Origin: an uncultured Emergencia sp.
GTDB taxonomy: Bacteria; Bacillota; Clostridia; Peptostreptococcales; Anaerovoracaceae
Assembly: GCA_902476665.1 (NCBI GenBank)
Contig: CABSEO010000134.1
Location: 1-6,001 of the forward strand
Direction: 5' to 3'
Length of the DNA stretch: 6,001 bases
Below the pieces are notes generated by a model that had not been told where the DNA came from, did not search any database, and saw nothing but the letters and a program-made list of their open reading frames with translations. Shown here piece after piece: positions 1 through 5,693 of the stretch. The number at the start of each line of letters is the position of its first letter. The first letter of the stretch is position 1. The translations under genes were made by a program, and so were the position numbers.

Positions 1-1326
1 TGCCAGATAGTCCTCCATGGTACAATTGACTCCATAGCTGACACAGAGGGGCACCACCAGCAGGATTGCCACAGCAGACTGTTTTGCCCGCACAGGAACG
101 TTTGGATGCCGCAAGGCAAGAATTCCAAGAAAAAGCAGTCCTGCATCCACATAGACCAGTTCCTGCCAACGACTCTCTGTTCCCAGCAGATATGCCGCCA
201 GTACAGCAAACAGAAACGGAAGAAAATATACCTTCTGTTCTTTTCTCCATACGGCCTGCAGTACATCGGCACAAAGATACACAATCAGAGGCACCAGCGG
301 GATTAAAATCTTTGCTCTGGCATATAGAAATCCGCTGAAAACCAGCCATATGGCAGGTACCGCCAGAATCACACACACTATTACTGCCAGTCCCCTCTTC
401 TTTCTGGTCAGTGTCAAAAACAGGCAGTACAGTGCAATCATGCTCATGCCGCAGCCATAAGGCTGATATAGCAGACTTTCAAACGTGACATCCACAGCCT
501 CCAGGGATTCTTTTGAGAAAATTCCCCCGTCTTTTTGCGTGGAAAGAATCGTCAGCGCAGTAGGAAGCAGCAGTACGGCTGCCATAGCAAACCCAAGCAC
601 TGCCGCCACCATCCCCTTTACAGACAGCTTTGCATACTCCTTTGCACAAGTCCCTTTTTCCCACAAACTGTAAAGTCCGTAGATCAGACAGACTACAATA
701 CATACAGGCGCATAGAAGAAACTATGCTGACAGATTAAAAAGACTGCTACCGCCAGAAGTCCGCTTTTCCTTTTTTCTATCAGACGGTCAATTCCCAGAA
801 GTCCCAGAATTAAAAAAGGCATATAATTGACAAACATAATCTGATGATGAGCGTGAAAAAAACAAGAAGCTCCCGCAAAAATAGCTGCCCCTGCCAGTGC
901 AAAGACTGTTGACAGTCCCTTTTTCTTCAGCCACAGATACATCAGATTTACCGAAGCTGTAACCTCTGCTATAGCATAAACAGAAATGATGTGCTTCATC
1001 TCTATCTGCGGAAACAGTACAGAGAACAGCACATCAGGTCTAAGCAGCCCATAATAGGCCAGATCATAGGCATTGATGCCGCCTCCGATTCCCACAAACT
1101 GCGGAAATATTGTATGTTCAGACAGCATCGTCTGCCGCAGGGCTTCCGCTGCCCCTACATGCTGACTGTACCAGTCTCCCTCCGATCCAAACATTTCTCC
1201 CTTCTCCAAAGGAAGCAAAAGAAGCAGAAGCGTCAGAACACTCATCAGCAGGAAGGGCAGCACCCTCATTGCGTTGTAATAAATTTTCTCTTTTTCCCAG
1301 TTCCCTTTCAATCTTAAATCTCTCAT
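1..1326 (-). CDS. YfhO-family polytopic membrane protein, N-terminal 442 residues (3' end outside window)
   Basis: Reading from the ATG at 1326 to the window edge gives 442 uninterrupted codons with no stop, so the gene is partial at its C-terminus. YfhO proteins are usually much longer (about 800-900 residues). A short basic N-terminus precedes a first hydrophobic helix at about 22-40. Next comes an extracytoplasmic loop with EGDWYSQH (49-56), whose D-x3-Q resembles the acidic loop of YfhO/GT-C proteins. A glycine-rich stretch GIGGGINAYDLAYYG (79-93) and about ten further hydrophobic segments follow. In Bacillus subtilis, YfhO works with CsbB and GtcA to glycosylate lipoteichoic acid outside the membrane, using an undecaprenyl-phosphate sugar; a similar envelope-glycosylation role is inferred here. 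The start is supported by the SD-like GAAGGGG 7 nt upstream and a good promoter. It appears to be transcribed alone. No csbB or gtcA homologue is visible. The family call rests on motif and topology recognition only. Confidence 0.78.
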   Translation of the reverse strand, partial: MRDLRLKGNWEKEKIYYNAMRVLPFLLMSVLTLLLLLLPLEKGEMFGSEGDWYSQHVGAAEALRQTMLSEHTIFPQFVGIGGGINAYDLAYYGLLRPDVLFSVLFPQIEMKHIISVYAIAEVTASVNLMYLWLKKKGLSTVFALAGAAIFAGASCFFHAHHQIMFVNYMPFLILGLLGIDRLIEKRKSGLLAVAVFLICQHSFFYAPVCIVVCLIYGLYSLWEKGTCAKEYAKLSVKGMVAAVLGFAMAAVLLLPTALTILSTQKDGGIFSKESLEAVDVTFESLLYQPYGCGMSMIALYCLFLTLTRKKRGLAVIVCVILAVPAIWLVFSGFLYARAKILIPLVPLIVYLCADVLQAVWRKEQKVYFLPFLFAVLAAYLLGTESRWQELVYVDAGLLFLGILALRHPNVPVRAKQSAVAILLVVPLCVSYGVNCTMEDYLA

Positions 1327-1351
1327 CCCAATTCCCCTTCTTTATATATTG

Positions 1352-1380
1352 ATTATAGTAACAGTTTCTTAATTAAACAA
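1352..1380 (-). promoter_or_regulatory. Predicted sigma-A promoter of the yfhO-like gene
   Basis: On the minus strand a perfect -10 TATAAT (1357-1352) lies exactly 17 bp from a weak -35 TTGTTT (1380-1375). Transcription would begin near 1345, leaving a leader of about 20 nt before the SD and the ATG at 1326. The poor -35 with an ideal -10, and a direct-repeat operator just upstream, fit a promoter needing an activator. Confidence 0.6.
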
Positions 1381-1390
1381 CAAAAGAAAT

Positions 1391-1418
1391 CTTATTTATT
1401 TCTTAAGAATACCTTAAG
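1391..1418 (-). promoter_or_regulatory. Direct-repeat operator upstream of the yfhO-like gene (OmpR-type, 11-bp period)
   Basis: On the minus strand CTTAAG (1418-1413), five bases, CTTAAG (1407-1402), five bases, and a weaker AATAAG (1396-1391) form three half-sites spaced exactly 11 bp apart. The sequence at 1398-1417 matches 18 of 20 bases with 4242-4261 upstream of the response regulator gene, in the same orientation; both mismatches are transitions. Tandem half-sites one helical turn apart are the usual binding layout of OmpR-family regulators. CiaR of Streptococcus pneumoniae binds TTTAAG-N5-TTTAAG. Binding by the regulator encoded at 3472-4176 is an inference. Confidence 0.6.
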
Positions 1419-1442
1419 ATGGATTTATCACAAAGGAGTATC

Positions 1443-1511
1443 GGAATAATTACAGCTCTGATACAATTCTATTGCCAGCAAAAAAGTTTTCACAAAAGCA
1501 GAAATTATTCC
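1443..1511. repeat. Imperfect inverted repeat / hairpin between the HTH gene and yfhO
   Basis: GGAATAATT (1443-1451) and AATTATTCC (1503-1511) are perfect 9-bp inverted arms around a 51-bp centre. Read as minus-strand RNA, the stem extends inward past two U/U mismatches with a C-G pair and a GCUUU/GAGGC-like block that includes one G-U wobble. That wobble becomes a C/A mismatch on the plus strand, which slightly favours a minus-sense RNA. No U-run follows the hairpin on the minus strand, so it is not a classical terminator. Its function is unknown; it could be a structured 3' end, a small RNA or a mobile-element remnant. Confidence 0.35.
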
Positions 1512-1540
1512 AAAAAAATACCGGCTGCAGCAGACCAAGT

Positions 1541-1768
1541 TCAGACATACTGATTTGAACGCTCACAGTCTTCAGCGTTGTCCGGAAAAAACAGCGCATC
1601 AACCAAAAGCTGCAGCGCTCCAGCAAGACGAAAAGCCAGTGCAAGAGTGGGATCGTATTTATTGTTTTCGATTGCATTTACGGTCTGCGTGGAGACGCCG
1701 CATCTCTTCGCCAGTTCCTTCTGAGATAGTCCCAAGGCCTTACGTCGCATCCTGATTATATTCTCCAT
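1541..1768 (-). CDS. Small Cro/CI-type (HTH_3, XRE family) transcriptional regulator
   Basis: A 75-residue protein made almost wholly of one lambda-repressor-like helix-turn-helix. It starts MENIIRMRRKALGLSQKELA; helix 2 is SQKELAKRC (15-23) and the recognition helix is VSTQTVNAIENN (25-36). KYDPTLALAFRLA (38-50) follows, matching the short single-domain regulators typified by 'RxxLGLSQxELA...VSxQTxxAIExxKYxP'. Such proteins have no effector domain and are commonly encoded next to a small membrane protein. The reading frame stays open upstream to 1945, but the ATG at 1768 is chosen. It begins at the usual family start, has the SD GGGAGG (1779-1774) 5 nt upstream, and follows the TGA (1772-1770) of the broken membrane gene after one base. 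The target is unknown. No clear promoter was found for this pair. Confidence 0.85.
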   Translation of the reverse strand: MENIIRMRRKALGLSQKELAKRCGVSTQTVNAIENNKYDPTLALAFRLAGALQLLVDALFFPDNAEDCERSNQYV

Positions 1769-1769
1769 A

Positions 1770-2064
1770 TCAGCCTCCCAGCCTCTTTCTATAAAATACA
1801 GCAAAGCAGCAAAATAAACAATTGCCACGGTCTCCAGCTGAACCAGAGAGTTTTCTTCCAGAGGCTGTACTTTAATTACACTTTCGATCACATCGATTAC
1901 TTTCGCTCCAACCGTAGCCAGCAGTGTAAACGCGCGGATTTCCATACAATCAGCTGATTGCGTTCATCTCCGGGAATCAACAGCGTCACCAGCATAACAA
2001 CGTCTAAAACAGCAAAAATAAACAGGACCACTCCGAAAAAAACAATGCCGATGCAGAGATTATG
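1770..2064 (-). pseudogene. Broken small membrane protein gene, partner of the HTH regulator
   Basis: Three overlapping minus-strand frames each carry part of what looks like one protein of about 98 residues. From 2064 a frame encodes two hydrophobic stretches ending VTLLIPGDERNQLIVWKSA, then runs into a TAA at 1899-1897. The -1 frame continues from about 1936 with FTLLATVGAKVIDVIESVI and a third hydrophobic segment, VAIVYFAALLYF. A second -1 shift near the T-run at about 1797 leads to YRKRLGG and a TGA at 1772-1770, just before the HTH start. Two one-base deletions explain this. The SD AAGGAG (2073-2068) survives, but no ATG, GTG or TTG lies in frame at the expected position. Small membrane proteins of this type paired with HTH_3 regulators are a recurring arrangement; I cannot name the family. 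Sequencing error is the main alternative. Confidence 0.6.
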
Positions 2065-2159
2065 TCACTCCTTTCTGAGCTCAGGCTTTTACCCTTAATC
2101 CTTTGACAGATATATCAGCAAAACATCAAATACTTTTTACACTTTTACTGTATCACAGC

Positions 2160-2189
2160 AAAAAAATGTCAAGAAGTCTTGACATTTTT
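2160..2189 (-). terminator. Probable intrinsic terminator of the two-component operon (perfect palindrome)
   Basis: A perfect 13-bp inverted repeat, AAAAATGTCAAGA (2162-2174) and its complement (2177-2189), surrounds a 2-bp centre. It sits 49 bp past the histidine kinase stop. As minus-strand RNA it forms an ATGTCAAG/CTTGACAT stem with an ACTT loop, followed by seven U residues (2166-2160), as expected for a Rho-independent terminator. The stem is short of G-C pairs, so efficiency is uncertain. The symmetric A/T flanks could also make it bidirectional, or an operator for the downstream HTH regulator. Confidence 0.6.
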
Positions 2190-2237
2190 GTTAAAACCAA
2201 ATTCAGTTGAATAGTTGAACCGGTGTCATCTAAACCC

Positions 2238-3500
2238 TTATTTTTCACGGGCATTTTCCGGAAAGCTGAGAGTTGCCTTGAATTGATCACAGTCTATACT
2301 GATGTCGAATGCTCCCCCCAGTGCTCCTGCATAAGTACTGACAATGGCCAGGCCTAGCCCGTTTCCTTCGCTGGAACGTGCCTTGTCACCGCGGGCAAAC
2401 CGCTCAATAATATCTTCCTTGTCAAAATCCATAAAATAGCCGGCTGTATTGGTAATCTCAAGGCATAATCTCCGCTCCAGTTCCCTCTCCTCATAAAAAG
2501 TTTTCACAAATACCCTTGTACCCTTTGCCGAATATTTGAGGGCATTCTCGATAAGGTTCTGGCATATGCGATACATATGCAGATTATCTGTGGTCAAATG
2601 TGTGTCTTCTTCTGTCAGAGAAGTAACAAACTGAAGGCCGCTTTCTTTCATCTGGTCTTCCATATCCGCAAAAATCTGCTCAATGAGACGGTTCAGCTCC
2701 ACAGGCTCAGGTCGTATCTGAATATTTCCGCTGCTGGCCTTGGCAAGAGAAAACAGACTTTCTATCATTTCCTTCAGCTTTTCCGCCTTATCAGAAATCA
2801 CATCCACATAGTCCATAGATACCGGATCCGGTTCTTCTTTCTGAGAAAGCTCCAGCTTCAGCAGTTCGAGATACCCCACCATGGAAGTCAGCGGAGTCTT
2901 CAGATCATGAGACACGTTAGAAATCAGATCTACTTTCAGCTGCTCACTTTTTGCGGCCTTTTCCACTGCTTCAGCCAGTCTGTCCCTGTTAATCTCATGA
3001 ACTTTTTGCATCATTTCGTCCAGTTTTCTCTGCATAAAACGGTTGATACACAGCTGACACACGCCGTACAGCAGCAGAACATTAAAAATCAGATAATATC
3101 CTGTTGCAAAATTGAAGTAAAAATAATATCCTCTGGTCTGGTTCATAAAAAAGATATAAGCAATCATGAGTAGCGGCACCGCACATCCTGCAAGCACTCT
3201 CTGCTGCTGTCTCCTTTTTAGCTTCCATGAACTGTAAAAATCCTCATTTTCCGCAGTCCATCCCCGATAAATCTCCTCCAGCACTGATGACAGCAACAGG
3301 TAAGCTGCGGGAACCATGGCCAAATCTATGACAAATCCCCAGGTCCATACACTCATGGTATTGAGATCCATACTATGCTTCAGAAAAAAGATGAAAGCTG
3401 CTGCAGATAACACTGCAAGTACGATACCAATCATTGTCCGCCTGCTGACCCTGACTTTCTGTGTCAGATTCTTAACTGTATTTTTCCATTTTATATCCAA
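2238..3500 (-). CDS. Membrane sensor histidine kinase (VanS-like, short-sensor type)
   Basis: A 420-residue sensor kinase that should autophosphorylate and pass phosphate to the adjacent response regulator. Four predicted membrane helices (about 22-41, 52-73, 102-119, 132-151) have very short outside loops, so it probably senses the membrane or a partner protein rather than a soluble ligand. A linker helix leads to a HisKA domain with NVSHDLKTPL; His198 is the predicted phospho-acceptor. The HATPase_c domain has N-box NLIENALKYS (315-324), F-box ERFARGD (366-372) and G2 box EGNGLGLA (378-385). The usual DxGxG G1 box is replaced by NTAGYFMDFD (351-360), as I recall from related Clostridial kinases. 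The start is a TTG, supported by AGGTGG (3515-3510) 9 nt upstream; it overlaps the regulator gene by 29 bp. Met23 (3434) is a weaker alternative start that would remove the basic N-terminus. Confidence 0.92.
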   Translation of the reverse strand: MDIKWKNTVKNLTQKVRVSRRTMIGIVLAVLSAAAFIFFLKHSMDLNTMSVWTWGFVIDLAMVPAAYLLLSSVLEEIYRGWTAENEDFYSSWKLKRRQQQRVLAGCAVPLLMIAYIFFMNQTRGYYFYFNFATGYYLIFNVLLLYGVCQLCINRFMQRKLDEMMQKVHEINRDRLAEAVEKAAKSEQLKVDLISNVSHDLKTPLTSMVGYLELLKLELSQKEEPDPVSMDYVDVISDKAEKLKEMIESLFSLAKASSGNIQIRPEPVELNRLIEQIFADMEDQMKESGLQFVTSLTEEDTHLTTDNLHMYRICQNLIENALKYSAKGTRVFVKTFYEERELERRLCLEITNTAGYFMDFDKEDIIERFARGDKARSSEGNGLGLAIVSTYAGALGGAFDISIDCDQFKATLSFPENAREK

Positions 3501-4176
3501 TTCCCCACACCACCTTGATATATCTTGGTTTCTTTGTATCTATCTCTATCTTCTCACGAATGTGCCGAATATGAACCATTACTGTGTTCTCCACCGCAAA
3601 AGCCGCTTCTTCTCCCCAGACTGTCTCATAAATCTGCTCCGCAGGAAACACCTGGCCTGCGTGTTCCATCAGCAGCAAAAGAATCTTGTATTCCTTGGCC
3701 GTCAGCTTGACTTCCTTTCCCTCTACAATGACATTTTTCTGCTTTCTGTCCAGCACCAGCCCACCGTTTACAATAGTGTCTGCATCCGCTTTCGGTGCAC
3801 TGCCTCCCCAGGTGTTATACCTTCGAAGCTGTGCTTTTACACGTGCAATGAGTTCTGCCGCATTATACGGCTTGCTGATATAATCATCAGCCCCCAGCAC
3901 CAGTCCTGAAACTTTATCACTTTCCTCCGTTTTAGCCGAGAGAATAATGGCGGGAATTTTATAATGTTCTCTGATTTTCATCAGTGCAGAGAGGCCATTG
4001 AGTCGCGGCATCATTACGTCCAGCAGGATCAGATCAACAGAATGTCTTTCCATAACCTCCAGCGCCTCCATACCGTCAAAAGCCTCTAGAATATCATATC
4101 CCTCTACCTGCAGCAGTTTTCCCAGAGAATCCACTATTTCCTTGTTATCATCCACAATTAAGATAGTCTCTGCCAT
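3472..4176 (-). CDS. OmpR/PhoB-family (VanR-like) response regulator
   Basis: A 234-residue DNA-binding response regulator, the predicted phosphorylation target of the kinase encoded just downstream. The receiver domain (about 3-118) has the acidic pair Asp9-Asp10, phospho-acceptor Asp53 in LLDVMMP, switch residue Ser80 in IILSAKT, and Lys102 in the KPY motif. After a short linker, the winged-helix domain (about 135-231) carries LTAKEYKILLLLMEHAGQVF, the recognition helix ENTVMVHIRHIREKI (196-210) and the wing WGIGYKM. Length is normal for the family. The ATG at 4176 is preceded by AAAGGA at a spacing of about 9-10 nt. The upstream direct repeat at 4246-4262 has OmpR-type geometry and suggests autoregulation; a near copy lies before the yfhO-like gene. 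It cannot be called a VanR, CiaR or other ortholog from the sequence alone. Confidence 0.95.
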   Translation of the reverse strand: MAETILIVDDNKEIVDSLGKLLQVEGYDILEAFDGMEALEVMERHSVDLILLDVMMPRLNGLSALMKIREHYKIPAIILSAKTEESDKVSGLVLGADDYISKPYNAAELIARVKAQLRRYNTWGGSAPKADADTIVNGGLVLDRKQKNVIVEGKEVKLTAKEYKILLLLMEHAGQVFPAEQIYETVWGEEAAFAVENTVMVHIRHIREKIEIDTKKPRYIKVVWGIGYKMEKYS

Positions 4177-4206
4177 ATCGTTTCCGTCCTTTCTCAGTCT
4201 ATACTT

Positions 4207-4238
4207 ATCATACTAGCCTGCCCTTAGAAAAAACTCAA
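4207..4238 (-). promoter_or_regulatory. Candidate promoter of the response regulator/kinase operon
   Basis: Minus-strand TATGAT (4212-4207) matches five of six -10 positions but has no recognisable -35 at 17 bp. Alternatively, TTGAGT (4238-4233) pairs at 17 bp with TAGTAT (4215-4210). Either start would give a leader of roughly 25-30 nt. A weak -35 with an upstream direct repeat is compatible with activation by the response regulator. Confidence 0.4.
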
Positions 4239-4245
4239 TGGATTT

Positions 4246-4262
4246 CTTAAAAATATCTTAAA
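4246..4262 (-). promoter_or_regulatory. Direct-repeat operator TTTAAG-N5-TTTAAG upstream of the response regulator
   Basis: On the minus strand two perfect TTTAAG half-sites (4262-4257 and 4251-4246) are separated by ATATT, an 11-bp repeat. This equals the published CiaR consensus TTTAAG-N5-TTTAAG in form, although the local kinase does not look like CiaH. The 20-bp block 4242-4261 recurs with two transitions at 1398-1417 before the yfhO-like gene. The position, 33 bp upstream of the candidate -10, suits transcriptional control; autoregulation is inferred. Confidence 0.6.
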
Positions 4263-4325
4263 AGATACAAAGCTTTCCCCAGAAAACTATATTTATTTTA
4301 CGGTTCTTCAAAAGACTTCTCTCCT

Positions 4326-5693
4326 TTATTCCAGTTCCTTTCCCAATTTCTTCATCTCCCTGACAAAGAGCGTCACTGTAGTGGCTACCGCAATGACGTC
4401 TGCCACAGGCTCTGCCAGAAATACAGCAAAAACCTTATTAGAAAAGAAATTTGGTAAAACAAAGATCAGTGGAATCAGCAGCAAAACCTTGCGGAGAATT
4501 GCCAGAAATGCACTGGTTTTTGCATTTCCAAAGGAAATAAAGCACTGCTGACAGGATGTCTGCAGCCCCATGAGAATTACTGCGGCCATATAAATACGAA
4601 GAGCCCAGCAGGTGATCTCCATCAAATCAGAATCACTGGTAAATACAGTTACAAACATAGAGGGTATCAGTTCAGCTAAAGCCCACATAATTCCGGAATA
4701 AGTGACACAGCAAATTGTCTGGAGTCTGACCGCCTGCCTGATTCTTTCCATGTTTCTTGCACCATAATTATAACTGATAATCGGCTGACCTCCCTGCGTC
4801 AGTCCCTGCATCGGCAGTAAGGCAAACTGCATAATGCTGGACAGAATTGTCATTGCACCCACGGCCAAATCGCCGCCGTATTTCAGGAGCGAAGTATTAA
4901 AGCAGAGTGTCAGAAGACTTTCTGTAGACATCATAATAAACGGAGCAATCCCAAGACCGATACATGGAAACAGAATTCTCGGCTTTATCCACAGATTCTT
5001 TCGCTTCAGATGAAGAATTGTCCTCTTTCCTCTCAGGAACTGCAATGCCCATAAAGCACTAAGTGCCTGTGAAATGACCGTAGCCAGAGCAGCTCCTCTC
5101 ACACCCATAGAAAATGCGAAGATAAATACAGGATCCAGAATAATATTTGTCACTGCACCGATAATCACGGTCATCATGCTGATTCGGGAAAAACCCTGCG
5201 CACTGATAAATGCATTCAGACCTAGGGTAAACTGAACAAAGATCGTTCCTAAAGCATAGATCGTCAAATACGCATCGGCATAACTGATTGTATTCTCACT
5301 GGCTCCAAACAGATAAAGCAGAGGCTCTTTAAACACGAGTATGGCTCCAGTCAGAAGAACTGATATGATGCACAGTGCCGCAAAACAGTTTCCCATAATG
5401 ACCTCCGCCGTCTTGTTATCGCCTTTTCCCATAAAAATACTTGCTCTGGGGGCTCCACCCATACCCACAAGGTTTGCAAAGGCTGTCACAATCATAATAA
5501 CCGGAAAGCAGATGCCCACTCCTGTCAAAGCTGTCGGACCAACCTCCGCAATATGTCCGATATACATTCTGTCTACCATATTATACAGTGCGTTGACCAC
5601 CTGTGAGGTGATTGCAGGCGCCGCCAGTACAAATAGAAGGTGTTTTACAGGATCCCTTCCCAGATCCACGTCCCTGCTCTTTTTCTCGTTCAC
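4326..5693 (-). CDS. MATE-family multidrug efflux transporter (DinF/MepA-like)
   Basis: A 455-residue polytopic membrane protein, the normal MATE length, predicted to have 12 membrane helices in two related halves. MATE pumps export organic cations and drugs using sodium or proton gradients. Features include the N-terminal PAITSQVVNALYNMVDRMYIG (26-46), the conserved loop GMGGAPRASIFMGKGD (77-92), NIILDPVFIF (183-192), GVRGAALATVISQ (197-209), QGLTQGGQPIISYNYGARN in the second half (296-314), and EPVADV near the end (428-433). The GTG start at 5693 follows the TAA of the MarR gene with no gap. GGAGGT (5706-5701), 7 nt upstream, supports this start and translational coupling. The MarR protein presumably regulates this pump. 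The substrate cannot be deduced. No convincing terminator was seen after the stop. Confidence 0.95.
   Translation of the reverse strand: MNEKKSRDVDLGRDPVKHLLFVLAAPAITSQVVNALYNMVDRMYIGHIAEVGPTALTGVGICFPVIMIVTAFANLVGMGGAPRASIFMGKGDNKTAEVIMGNCFAALCIISVLLTGAILVFKEPLLYLFGASENTISYADAYLTIYALGTIFVQFTLGLNAFISAQGFSRISMMTVIIGAVTNIILDPVFIFAFSMGVRGAALATVISQALSALWALQFLRGKRTILHLKRKNLWIKPRILFPCIGLGIAPFIMMSTESLLTLCFNTSLLKYGGDLAVGAMTILSSIMQFALLPMQGLTQGGQPIISYNYGARNMERIRQAVRLQTICCVTYSGIMWALAELIPSMFVTVFTSDSDLMEITCWALRIYMAAVILMGLQTSCQQCFISFGNAKTSAFLAILRKVLLLIPLIFVLPNFFSNKVFAVFLAEPVADVIAVATTVTLFVREMKKLGKELE

Noticed and set aside
479..703. 74-codon minus-strand frame inside the yfhO-like gene
   Set aside because: It is an alternative frame of the long open yfhO reading frame, cysteine- and glycine-rich without any domain pattern.
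2179..2210. Plus-strand promoter starting from TTGACA in the palindrome
   Set aside because: No acceptable -10 hexamer lies 16-18 bp downstream (TTCAGT at 17 bp) and there is no plus-strand gene to serve.
2192..2220. Tandem AGTTGAAT/AGTTGAAC direct repeat near the kinase 3' end
   Set aside because: Only two 8-bp copies with one mismatch in an AT-rich stretch; easily due to chance and with no matching copy elsewhere in the window.
2577..3173. 198-codon plus-strand open frame
   Set aside because: It lies entirely antisense to the well-supported histidine kinase, has no SD-led start and no recognisable domain, so it is a shadow frame.
3316..3909. 197-codon plus-strand open frame
   Set aside because: It spans the antisense of both the kinase and the regulator genes, with a composition unlike a real protein; shadow frame.
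4258..4311. A 17-residue TTG-started minus-strand mini-ORF after the MATE stop, with AAAGGAG overlapping that stop
   Set aside because: SD and spacing look reasonable, but the peptide is very short, resembles nothing known and ends inside the direct-repeat operator; too little to call a gene.
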